This document shows, one piece after another, positions 1-5,474 of a stretch of DNA of 20,393 nucleotides. Below the pieces are notes generated by a model. The model was given only the letters and a program-made list of their open reading frames with translations, did no database searches and had not been told where the DNA came from. The translations under genes were made by a program, and so were the position numbers. The first letter of the stretch is position 1. Every line of letters begins with the position of its first letter. Source of the stretch: Donghicola sp041224595 (GTDB taxonomy: Bacteria > Pseudomonadota > Alphaproteobacteria > Rhodobacterales > Rhodobacteraceae); assembly GCF_041224595.1 (NCBI RefSeq), contig NZ_JBGFGN010000067.1, positions 1 to 20,393 on the forward strand, given 5' to 3'.

Positions 1-141
1 GAGATGGTTATGCCCGGCGACAACCTGAAGCTGTCGGCAGAACTGATCGCGCCGATCGCGATGGAAGAAGGCCTGCGCTTCGCGATCCGCGAAGGCGGCC
101 GCACCGTTGGTTCGGGCGTCGTCTCGAAAATCATCGAGTAA
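1..141 (+). CDS. tuf: Elongation factor Tu, C-terminal fragment (gene runs off the left edge)
   Basis: Elongation factor Tu delivers aminoacyl-tRNA to the ribosomal A site as a GTP complex. Only the last 46 codons and the TAA stop are in the window. They encode the end of beta-barrel domain 3, with the hallmark strings LIAPIAMEEGLRFAIREGG and RTVGSGV followed by the terminal KIIE. The reading frame is open from base 1, so the gene is cut by the window edge and not broken. A second tuf starts at 20253 on the same strand, so the genome has at least two copies, as is usual in proteobacteria. A strong terminator follows directly. Which copy would be called tufA or tufB is a naming matter; the copy behind fusA is the right-hand one. 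Confidence 0.97.
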   Translation, partial: EMVMPGDNLKLSAELIAPIAMEEGLRFAIREGGRTVGSGVVSKIIE

Positions 142-164
142 TTTGGGCTCGCCCCGAATTATGG

Positions 165-190
165 AAAGGCCGCCTTCGGGCGGCCTTTTT
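165..190 (+). terminator. Intrinsic terminator of the left tuf gene
   Basis: A perfect 10-bp stem (165-174 with 179-188) is closed by a TTCG tetraloop. The right arm runs into a TTTTT tract ending at 190. The hairpin starts 24 bases after the tuf stop. It should end tuf transcription before zntB, so the genes to the right probably have their own promoters. Confidence 0.93.
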
Positions 191-258
191 GCTTTTCAGG
201 GATCGAAATCCGGCCCAGTAACGTTAATCCGTGACCACCGACGCACCACAGGACTGCC

Positions 259-1245
259 ATGACCGACCAGAGCCCGATCCTCCTTGCCCATATTCTGAAC
301 GGCCCTGATCGTGGCATCTGTGACGAGGCCACCCTCATCCACACCCTGCGCGAAGAGACCTTGGGTTGGGTTCACCTCAGCGGCACCCACGCCGCCGCCG
401 AGGACTGGATCATGCGCCACCTCGACTATCTGGACCCCCAAGCCGCCGAGGCTTTGCTGGACGTCGACACCCGCCCCCGTATGAGCCGCATGGGCGATGG
501 CATGATCGTGATTCTGCGCGGCATGAACTGGAACGAGGGCGAGGACCCCGAAGACATGGTCTCGGTCCGCATGTACATCGACGCCCACCGCATTGTGACC
601 ATCTCGCGCAAGCGCGTCCGCTCGATCGAGAAGCTGGACGCCGACATCCGCGCGGGCCGCGGCCCCGAAACCGCCGGTGCCTTTCTGTTCCAACTCATCG
701 AATACCTCGTGGGCGGCATTGGGAACTTCCAACGCACCCTCGACCAAGAGGCGGAGAAGCTGGAGGACGCTGTCATCCTCGAAGGCACCGAATCCCTGCG
801 TCGCTCTGTCGTGGACATGCGCCTACAGGTGATCGCCGCGCTCCGCTTCCTGATCCCCCAGCGCGACGTCCTTGGCGACATCACTCGCTCGGGCAGCCCC
901 TTTATCGACGCCAACACCCGCCGCGAGATCGAGGAAGAGGCCATCAAGATGACCCGTATCGTCGAGGATATGGAGGAGCTGCGCGATCAAACCATGGTCC
1001 TGCGCGAGGAGCTGTCGGGCCAGCTGTCTGACCGTCTGAACAAAAACATGTTCGTCATGTCCGTGGCCTCTGTGGTCTTTCTGCCGCTGGGGTTCATCAC
1101 CGGCCTTTTCGGGGTGAACGTGGCGGGCATGCCGGGCACCCAGAACTCAAACGCCTTTCTCTATCTCTGCCTTGCCTGTGTCGGCATCGTCATTCTGCAA
1201 ATCGGCGGCCTGATGTGGCTGCGCTGGATCGGCCGCCGCCGCTGA
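259..1245 (+). CDS. zntB: ZntB/CorA-family divalent metal (zinc) transporter
   Basis: Inner-membrane transporter of the CorA superfamily, ZntB subgroup, 328 aa, close to the family norm. ZntB forms pentamers with a large cytoplasmic N-terminal funnel and moves Zn2+; transport direction has been debated (originally efflux, later proton-coupled uptake). The long hydrophilic N-terminal part (about 1-260) is rich in charged helices. It is followed by two membrane segments at about 265-285 and 299-321. The GVN triplet that replaces the CorA GMN signature lies at 285-287, inside LFGVNVAGMPG, and the protein ends in a basic tail (RWIGRRR), as expected for this topology. The ATG at 259 has an AGGA Shine-Dalgarno at 250-253. 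The preceding tuf terminator implies separate transcription, although no convincing promoter is visible in 191-258. Assignment to ZntB over CorA rests on the GVN/AGMPG motif; the substrate is inferred. Confidence 0.88.
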   Translation: MTDQSPILLAHILNGPDRGICDEATLIHTLREETLGWVHLSGTHAAAEDWIMRHLDYLDPQAAEALLDVDTRPRMSRMGDGMIVILRGMNWNEGEDPEDMVSVRMYIDAHRIVTISRKRVRSIEKLDADIRAGRGPETAGAFLFQLIEYLVGGIGNFQRTLDQEAEKLEDAVILEGTESLRRSVVDMRLQVIAALRFLIPQRDVLGDITRSGSPFIDANTRREIEEEAIKMTRIVEDMEELRDQTMVLREELSGQLSDRLNKNMFVMSVASVVFLPLGFITGLFGVNVAGMPGTQNSNAFLYLCLACVGIVILQIGGLMWLRWIGRRR

Positions 1246-1359
1246 CCTAGCCAGCCATCCCCCAGCGTGCTAGCCTGCACGTATCCAACCGGAGTGAGGA
1301 CCATGACCAAGCACCTGAACTGACCCGTTTCCCAAAACAGATCTTTTCAGGAGGGCCCC

Positions 1360-2037
1360 ATGCCTGTTCCCTTTGCCGTGTCCACAGACATCCACCCCGT
1401 GATCCTGCCCGATGGCACCCGCCACCACGGCACCGTTTACCTTAAGAACGTGATCGATAACCCTCGCTTCATCGTGGGCGACTACACCTATGCCAGCCGC
1501 TTTGATGCGCCGCAGGACTGGGCCGCGACGCTGGCGCCCTATCTCTTTCCGTTTTCCCAAGAGACCCTGCGCATCGGCCGCTTCTGCCAGATCGCGCTGA
1601 ATGTGACCTTTGTCACCGCCTCGGCCAATCACGCGATGGACGGGCTGACCACGTACCCGTTCGGCACCTTTGACGCGGACAAGTCCGGCATGACCCAGCC
1701 CGACACCCGCGGCACTATCGTCGGCCATGATGTGTGGATCGGCTACGGAGCGATCATCTGTCCGGGCGCGCGAATCGGGAACGGCGTGATCATCGGGGCA
1801 GGGGCCGTGGTGCGCGGCTCGATCCCCGACTTTACCATAGTCACAGGCAACCCCGCGCAAGTGGTTCGCCATCGCTTTGACGCGCAAACCACGCGGGCGC
1901 TACAGGACTTGGCGTGGTGGGATTGGCCACCCGCAGCCATCACCGCCGCCCGACCCGCGTTAGAGAGGCCGGATATTCCCGCTCTTCGTGAAATTCATCG
2001 CGAATTCAGTCTTGCAAACCATTCGGCGTCGAATTAG
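1360..2037 (+). CDS. CatB-like hexapeptide-repeat O-acetyltransferase (xenobiotic acetyltransferase family)
   Basis: A 225-aa acetyl-CoA-dependent transferase of the left-handed beta-helix XAT family (relatives: chloramphenicol acetyltransferase type B, Vat streptogramin acetyltransferases). The family forms trimers with active sites between subunits. His91 in SANHAMDGLTTYPF matches the conserved catalytic histidine region. Residues 118-170 form hexapeptide turns (VGHDVWIGYGAII, ARIGNGVIIGAGAVV), followed by the usual GNPAQVVRHRF exit and a C-terminal helix with the WWDWP motif. The ATG at 1360 has a strong AGGAGG at 1349-1354. The true acceptor cannot be read from sequence: many chromosomal members modify sugars or unknown alcohols, so antibiotic resistance should not be assumed. 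It lies 114 bases behind zntB, and its stop codon coincides with the proposed -10 box of tRNA-Trp. Confidence 0.87.
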   Translation: MPVPFAVSTDIHPVILPDGTRHHGTVYLKNVIDNPRFIVGDYTYASRFDAPQDWAATLAPYLFPFSQETLRIGRFCQIALNVTFVTASANHAMDGLTTYPFGTFDADKSGMTQPDTRGTIVGHDVWIGYGAIICPGARIGNGVIIGAGAVVRGSIPDFTIVTGNPAQVVRHRFDAQTTRALQDLAWWDWPPAAITAARPALERPDIPALREIHREFSLANHSASN

Positions 2038-2040
2038 ACA
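2012..2040 (+). promoter_or_regulatory. Candidate sigma-70 promoter of tRNA-Trp
   Basis: TTGCAA (2012-2017), a 17-base spacer, then TAGACA (2035-2040). Transcription would start near 2047, about 8 bases before the mature tRNA 5' end. The -35 lies inside the acetyltransferase gene and the -10 includes its stop codon. Match to consensus is moderate (4/6 and 3/6), so position is the main support. Confidence 0.38.
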
Positions 2041-2054
2041 GCGTCACGGCCTGA

Positions 2055-2130
2055 AGGGGTATAGCTCAGCTGGTAGAGCGACGGTCTCCAAAACCGTAGG
2101 TCTCGGGTTCGAACCCTGATGCCCCTGCCA
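2055..2130 (+). tRNA. tRNA-Trp (anticodon CCA)
   Basis: A complete 76-base cloverleaf with encoded 3' CCA (2128-2130) and discriminator G2127. The acceptor stem AGGGGTA (2055-2061) pairs with TGCCCCT (2120-2126), with one G-T wobble. The D-arm contains AGCTCAGCTGGTAGAGC. The anticodon stem ACGGT/ACCGT (2081-2085, 2093-2097) encloses the loop CTCCAAA with anticodon CCA at 2088-2090. The T-arm has GGTTCGAACCC-type sequence. In alphaproteobacteria this tRNA normally sits between tuf and secE; here extra genes separate it from both. No terminator follows, and the next gene starts 31 bases later. Confidence 0.98.
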
Positions 2131-2161
2131 GGCCGATTTCGCCACCACATTGGAACGCGAA

Positions 2162-2992
2162 ATGACAACCATCCCAGTTTCTCTGCACATCGGCGCACAC
2201 AAGACAGCCTCGACCCATCTGCAAAAGTCTCTTGAGGCCGCTGCGGATCAGCTTGCGGAGTGGGAGGTTTGCTTCCTTGGTCCCAAAGACCTGCGCAAAG
2301 ACGGCATCCCCCTGAAGAATCGCATCGCCAAGGGGCAGACGGCCCCCGATATGGCGGGCGATTGCGATGAACTTGTCATCTCCGAAGAGAACCTGATGGG
2401 GCCACAGTTCAAGGCAACCGCGCGCAAACCGCTCTATCCCCAAGGGGCCAAGAAGGTCGCCGCGATCACCGACGCGCTCGAAGATGCTGACGTGACGCTG
2501 TTCATGGCGGTGCGCGATCCGGCGACGTGGCTTGCCTCGCTCTATGCCCACGAGGTGTTCAACGGCAAAGCCTGCGATGGCATCGCGGCCTTCTGCGGTG
2601 CCAAGACCCCCGAGAAACTGCGCTGGTCCGATCTGGTGGCAGAGTTGGCAGAGACGAATCGCGTGGTCGTCTGGCCCCAAGAAGAATACGCCGACCTCTT
2701 TCCGCGGATCATCGAAGAGATGCTCGGAGAGGGCGCCGAGATTGATCCGATGGAGAACCGTGTGAATGCCTCGATCTCGGGGGCGGCGATCGCCATCCTC
2801 GAACAAGAGGGCCCGGACCGGCCAGAGCCGCAGAAGTCCGCGCGCATGGCCAAGGCGAAATTTCCCGTGCGCGGCCCAGAGGACAAGTTCCAGCCGTGGT
2901 CCAAATCTGTGCTGGCCGCCAGCCGCGCGGCCTATGAAGCGGACCTTAACCGGATCAAGGATCTGGAAAACGTGACCCTTTTGCGCCGCTGA
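2162..2992 (+). CDS. Sulfotransferase-like protein (P-loop, PAPS-binding type motifs)
   Basis: A 276-aa protein with two signatures of the P-loop sulfotransferase fold. Near the N-terminus, HIGAHKTASTHLQ (9-21) resembles the 5'-phosphosulfate-binding loop. VRDPATWLASLY (117-128) resembles the 3'-phosphate-binding segment, with conserved Arg, Asp-Pro and Ser. Such enzymes move sulfate from PAPS to carbohydrates, lipids or small molecules; roseobacters often carry divergent ones near surface-polysaccharide genes, but no such cluster is here. No signal peptide or membrane segment is seen, so it is probably cytoplasmic. I chose the ATG at 2162 over an in-frame TTG at 2150 because a GGA Shine-Dalgarno-like sequence at 2152-2154 is placed for the ATG and the TTG has none. 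The substrate is unknown. It probably shares a transcript with the tRNA-Trp gene, as no terminator or clear promoter separates them. Confidence 0.75.
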   Translation: MTTIPVSLHIGAHKTASTHLQKSLEAAADQLAEWEVCFLGPKDLRKDGIPLKNRIAKGQTAPDMAGDCDELVISEENLMGPQFKATARKPLYPQGAKKVAAITDALEDADVTLFMAVRDPATWLASLYAHEVFNGKACDGIAAFCGAKTPEKLRWSDLVAELAETNRVVVWPQEEYADLFPRIIEEMLGEGAEIDPMENRVNASISGAAIAILEQEGPDRPEPQKSARMAKAKFPVRGPEDKFQPWSKSVLAASRAAYEADLNRIKDLENVTLLRR

Positions 2993-3035
2993 ACGTCATG
3001 ACGTAAGCCATACGTGAACCAGACGTCTACCAGAC
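2993..3035 (+). promoter_or_regulatory. Palindromic ACGT cluster and 11-bp direct repeat upstream of secE
   Basis: Directly after the sulfotransferase stop lies a perfect 12-bp palindrome ACGTCATGACGT (2993-3004). ACGT cores recur at 3012 and 3023, the last inside the palindrome AGACGTCT (3021-3028). The string ACCAGAC occurs at 3018-3024 and 3029-3035, exactly 11 bases apart. The block ends at the first base of the proposed secE -35 box. It looks like an activator or repressor binding region, but no known regulator motif was recognised. Confidence 0.35.
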
Positions 3036-3064
3036 TTGAACTCTGTGGGCTTAGGGCGTATGTG
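3036..3064 (+). promoter_or_regulatory. Candidate promoter of secE (and the downstream cluster)
   Basis: TTGAAC (3036-3041), 17-base spacer, TATGTG (3059-3064). The start would be near 3071, giving a leader of about 18 bases before the secE ATG, including its GAGGA Shine-Dalgarno (3080-3084). The match is moderate; placement just upstream of the essential cluster supports it. Confidence 0.38.
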
Positions 3065-3088
3065 ACCCGCCAGTAAAGTGAGGACCCG

Positions 3089-3286
3089 ATGGCCAACACC
3101 AATCCGCTCCAGTTCGTCCAGCAGACCCGCGCCGAGATCGCGAAAGTCGTGTGGCCGACCCGCAAGGAAGTCATGCTGACCACCGTCATGGTGTTCATTA
3201 TGGCGTCGCTCTTTGCTGTGTTTTTCTTTCTGGTGGATCTGGTGATCCGCTTTGGCCTTCAGGGCCTGCTTGCTGCGGTAAGCTAA
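3089..3286 (+). CDS. secE: Preprotein translocase subunit SecE
   Basis: SecE is the essential small clamp of the SecYEG inner-membrane channel. This is the short single-span form of 65 aa typical of alphaproteobacteria; the E. coli protein has three spans. The N-terminal amphipathic helix (about 7-27) ends in the diagnostic motif VVWPTRKEV (20-28). One transmembrane segment covers about 29-51, and a short periplasmic tail follows. The ATG at 3089 has GAGGA at 3080-3084. nusG follows after 199 bases, longer than in many genomes, and a separate promoter lies in that gap. The ancestral neighbour upstream is tRNA-Trp, displaced here by the sulfotransferase-like gene. Confidence 0.96.
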   Translation: MANTNPLQFVQQTRAEIAKVVWPTRKEVMLTTVMVFIMASLFAVFFFLVDLVIRFGLQGLLAAVS

Positions 3287-3308
3287 ACCGCTTTCGCTCC
3301 CTTAAGCC

Positions 3309-3337
3309 TTGAATTTCTGCGCTCGGGGGAGTATTAG
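3309..3337 (+). promoter_or_regulatory. Candidate promoter of nusG
   Basis: TTGAAT (3309-3314), 17-base spacer, TATTAG (3332-3337), four of six consensus matches in each box. The predicted start near 3344 would give a nusG leader of about 140 bases. It is the best-matching sigma-70-like promoter I found in the window. Confidence 0.45.
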
Positions 3338-3485
3338 GCGCTTCACTGTCCTATGTGTGGCGTGTGGCGATTCGTAGCCCGCGCCCGTTTTTATTGGACT
3401 GACTGCGGTTAAGTCGCGGGAATTAAACGGAATTTTGCGTGACGCCATTTCGGCAGATCGCTGAGGAAACGAGACAGAGGCCCAA

Positions 3486-4016
3486 ATGGCGAAGCGTTGG
3501 TATTCGGTGAGCGTTCTCTCGAACTTCGAGAAAAAGATCGCCGAACAAATCAGACAGTCGGCTGCCGAGAAGGGCTTGGAAGACCTGGTCGAAGAAGTTC
3601 TGGTGCCCACCGAAGAGGTGATCGAAGTGCGCCGGGGCAAGAAGGTGACAACCGAGCGCCGCTTCATGCCTGGCTACGTGCTGGTGCGTATGGAGCTGAC
3701 CGACGCGACGTTCCACCTGGTGTCCTCGATCAACCGCGTGACCGGTTTCTTGGGTCCGCAGGGGCGTCCGCTGCCCATGCGTGATTCGGAAGTCAACACG
3801 ATCATGAACCGCGTTCAGGAAACCGAAGAAGCACCCCGCACCCTGCTGCGCTTCGAGGTTGGTGAGAAGGTCAAAGTCAACGACGGCCCGTTCGAGGATT
3901 TCGACGGGATGGTCGAAGAGGTGGACGACGACAACCAGCGTCTGAAGGTCACCGTATCGATCTTTGGTCGCGAGACCCCGGTCGAACTGGAATTCACTCA
4001 GGTTACCAAACTCTGA
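3486..4016 (+). CDS. nusG: Transcription termination/antitermination protein NusG
   Basis: NusG binds the clamp of RNA polymerase, suppresses pausing, and links it to Rho or to ribosomal protein S10. The protein has 176 aa, normal for alphaproteobacteria. The NGN domain occupies about 4-110, beginning RWYSVSVLSNFEKKIAE and including the family motif RRFMPGYVLVRM (58-69). The KOW domain starts at about 124 with FEVGEKVKVNDGPFEDFDG and ends with the IFGRETPVELEF strand. The ATG at 3486 is preceded by AGAGG about 6 bases away. Upstream is a 199-base spacer with its own candidate promoter; downstream is a structured G/C-rich spacer before rplK. Its co-location with rpoB and rpoC matches its partner. 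Confidence 0.98.
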   Translation: MAKRWYSVSVLSNFEKKIAEQIRQSAAEKGLEDLVEEVLVPTEEVIEVRRGKKVTTERRFMPGYVLVRMELTDATFHLVSSINRVTGFLGPQGRPLPMRDSEVNTIMNRVQETEEAPRTLLRFEVGEKVKVNDGPFEDFDGMVEEVDDDNQRLKVTVSIFGRETPVELEFTQVTKL

Positions 4017-4117
4017 GTGTCCCCGCGGGAGGGGAGGGGCCGCGGCCCTGAGCCACACCGCGACAACAGACAACCTGACGGACGCGTCCTGAGGGTGTTG
4101 GAAAAAGGAAGAGCCAA
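4017..4117 (+). promoter_or_regulatory. G/C-rich structured leader of rplK-rplA, candidate autoregulatory site
   Basis: The spacer starts with TCCCC (4020-4024) able to pair with GGGGA (4031-4035). Next comes the perfect palindrome GGGCCGCGGCCC (4037-4048). GTG (4017-4019) can pair with CAC (4056-4058) to close both hairpins into a three-way junction. It is followed by an unstructured stretch and the Shine-Dalgarno region GGAAAAAGGAAGAG before the rplK ATG. In E. coli, L1 represses this operon by binding the rplK leader. That this RNA is an L1 target is inference; the pairing is visible. Confidence 0.35.
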
Positions 4118-4543
4118 ATGGCTAAGAAACTGATCGGCAGCCTCAAGCTGCAAGTGCCTGCGGGCAAAGCGAACCCCTCTCCGCCCGTCGGCCCCGCACT
4201 GGGTCAGCGCGGCATCAACATCATGGAATTCTGCAAGGCGTTCAACGCCAAGACGCAGGAAATGGAGCCCGGCGCGCCGTGCCCGACCGTGATCCAGTAC
4301 TACCAGGACAAGTCCTTCACCATGGAAATCAAGACGCCCCCCGCGTCTTATTACCTGAAGAAGGCCGCAAAGCTTCAGGGTGGTTCCAAGACCCCCGGTC
4401 GCGCAACTGCTGGTTCGGTAACTGCGAAGCAGGTTCGTGAAATCGCAGAAGCGAAGATGAAAGACCTGAACGCGAACACCGTTGAGCAGGCAATGAAAAT
4501 CATCATGGGCTCGGCCCGTTCGATGGGCATCGAGGTAAAGTAA
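4118..4543 (+). CDS. rplK: 50S ribosomal protein L11
   Basis: L11 binds the GTPase-associated region of 23S rRNA at the base of the L12 stalk, where EF-G and EF-Tu act, and is needed for RelA activation. It has 141 aa, the standard length. The N-terminal domain carries the proline-rich signature QVPAGKANPSPPVGPALGQR (positions 12-31), followed by GINIMEFCKAFNAKT. The C-terminal RNA-binding domain includes YYLKKAAKLQGGSKTPGR and ends IIMGSARSMGIEVK. A purine-rich Shine-Dalgarno precedes the ATG. The TAA stop overlaps the rplA start as TAATG, implying translational coupling of L11 and L1. Confidence 0.99.
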   Translation: MAKKLIGSLKLQVPAGKANPSPPVGPALGQRGINIMEFCKAFNAKTQEMEPGAPCPTVIQYYQDKSFTMEIKTPPASYYLKKAAKLQGGSKTPGRATAGSVTAKQVREIAEAKMKDLNANTVEQAMKIIMGSARSMGIEVK

Positions 4544-5241
4544 TGGCTAAGCTTGGTAAACGTACCCGCGCCGTCCGCGAAGCCTTTGCTGGCAAAGAAG
4601 ACCTCGCAGTCGCAGAAGCCGTCGCATTGGTAAAGGCAAACGCCACCGCCAAATTCGACGAAACCATCGAAATCGCGATGAACCTCGGCGTTGACCCCCG
4701 TTACGCTGACCAGATGGTTCGCGGCGTTGTCAGCCTGCCCAATGGCACCGGCAAAACCGTTCGCGTTGCTGTATTCGCTCGTGGCCCCAAGGCCGACGAA
4801 GCAAAAGCAGCTGGCGCAGATATCGTTGGCGCAGAGGACCTGATGGAAACCATTCAGGGCGGCACCATCGACTTCGATCGCTGCATCGCGACCCCCGACA
4901 TGATGCCGATCGTTGGCCGTCTGGGTAAAGTTCTGGGCCCCCGTAACCTGATGCCGAACCCCAAAGTCGGCACCGTGACCATGGACGTTGCACAAGCTGT
5001 TGCTGACGCCAAGGGCGGTCAGGTTCAGTTCAAAGTTGAGAAAGCTGGTGTCATTCACGCCGGTGTTGGCAAAGCGTCGTTCGACGAAGCCAAGATCATC
5101 GAGAACGTCAAAGCATTCATCGACGCTGTCGCTAAGGCGAAGCCCGCCGGTGCAAAAGGTGCCTACATCAAGAAGGTATCGATCAGCTCGACCATGGGCG
5201 GCGGCGTATCTGTCGACGTTTCGGACGTCGCAGCCAGCTAA
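4543..5241 (+). CDS. rplA: 50S ribosomal protein L1
   Basis: L1 forms the mobile stalk that helps release deacylated tRNA from the E site and, in many bacteria, represses its own operon by binding the leader mRNA. It has 232 aa, the usual length. Recognisable segments are the start MAKLGKRTRAVREAF, LGVDPRYADQMVRGVVSLP (about 48-66), the domain II region AVFARGPKADEAKAAGADIVG, and the signature GRLGKVLGPRNLMPNPKVGT (about 126-145). The ATG shares its A with the rplK stop, so expression is coupled to L11. Downstream come GNRA-loop hairpins without a U-tract and then the L10 leader, so part of the transcription may continue into rplJL-rpoBC. Confidence 0.99.
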   Translation: MAKLGKRTRAVREAFAGKEDLAVAEAVALVKANATAKFDETIEIAMNLGVDPRYADQMVRGVVSLPNGTGKTVRVAVFARGPKADEAKAAGADIVGAEDLMETIQGGTIDFDRCIATPDMMPIVGRLGKVLGPRNLMPNPKVGTVTMDVAQAVADAKGGQVQFKVEKAGVIHAGVGKASFDEAKIIENVKAFIDAVAKAKPAGAKGAYIKKVSISSTMGGGVSVDVSDVAAS

Positions 5242-5245
5242 GAAT

Positions 5246-5281
5246 TCCAGCGCAAGCTGGATGGCGGGGCCATAGCGGCCC
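5246..5281 (+). promoter_or_regulatory. Two hairpins directly behind rplA
   Basis: TCCAGC (5246-5251) and GCTGGA (5256-5261) form a 6-bp stem with a GCAA tetraloop. A second stem GGGCC/GGCCC (5267-5271, 5277-5281) with a 5-base loop follows. Neither has a T-tract, so they are more likely RNA processing, stability or partial-termination elements than intrinsic terminators. Confidence 0.4.
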
Positions 5282-5360
5282 TGTCCTGTCCGAGACGAAG
5301 GGTGCCTTTCGGGGCTTAATATTCGCCTTTCTGAGATGGGGAACGAACTAAGAATTCCGT

Positions 5361-5474
5361 ATGGGGCCTAGCCTCAGAGGATCTTGGCTTCGGGACCCCT
5401 GAAACGGACCCGACGCTCTGGCGCAAGCCGGGGCAAACATGAGCCGGGGGAAACCCCAAACTTGGAGTAAAACT
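5361..5474 (+). ncRNA. Probable ribosomal protein L10 leader (autoregulatory mRNA element)
   Basis: This long leader before rplJ has several local helices. GGGG (5363-5366) can pair with CCCC (5396-5399), with AGCC/GGCT (5370-5373, 5386-5389) inside and unequal internal loops between. An 8-bp stem 5415-5422/5427-5434 has a GCAA tetraloop and two G-T wobbles. GGGG-GAAA-CCCC (5446-5457) is a third helix, only 6 bases before the GGAG Shine-Dalgarno at 5464. L10-L12 complexes repress rplJL translation by binding such leaders in E. coli and many other bacteria. Position and structure fit, but I could not test the alignment against the Rfam L10 leader model. Confidence 0.55.

Noticed and set aside
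1360..2037. Chloramphenicol resistance gene
   Set aside because: The protein belongs to the CatB-like fold family, but most chromosomal members have other or unknown acceptors; sequence alone does not support a resistance call.
2150..2161. TTG start extending the sulfotransferase-like protein by four residues
   Set aside because: No Shine-Dalgarno precedes the TTG, while the ATG at 2162 has a usable one and the conserved fold begins a few residues later.
5238..5358. An 11-base direct repeat CTAAGAATTCC at 5238-5248 and 5348-5358
   Set aside because: The first copy includes the rplA stop codon. No longer homology extends around either copy, so chance is the simplest explanation, although it brackets part of the rplJ leader.
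5439..5474. An upstream in-frame ATG that would extend L10 by 12 residues
   Set aside because: It falls in the hairpin region of the leader and lacks a Shine-Dalgarno. The GTG at 5475 has GGAG at proper distance and gives the conserved family start MDRAQKEK.
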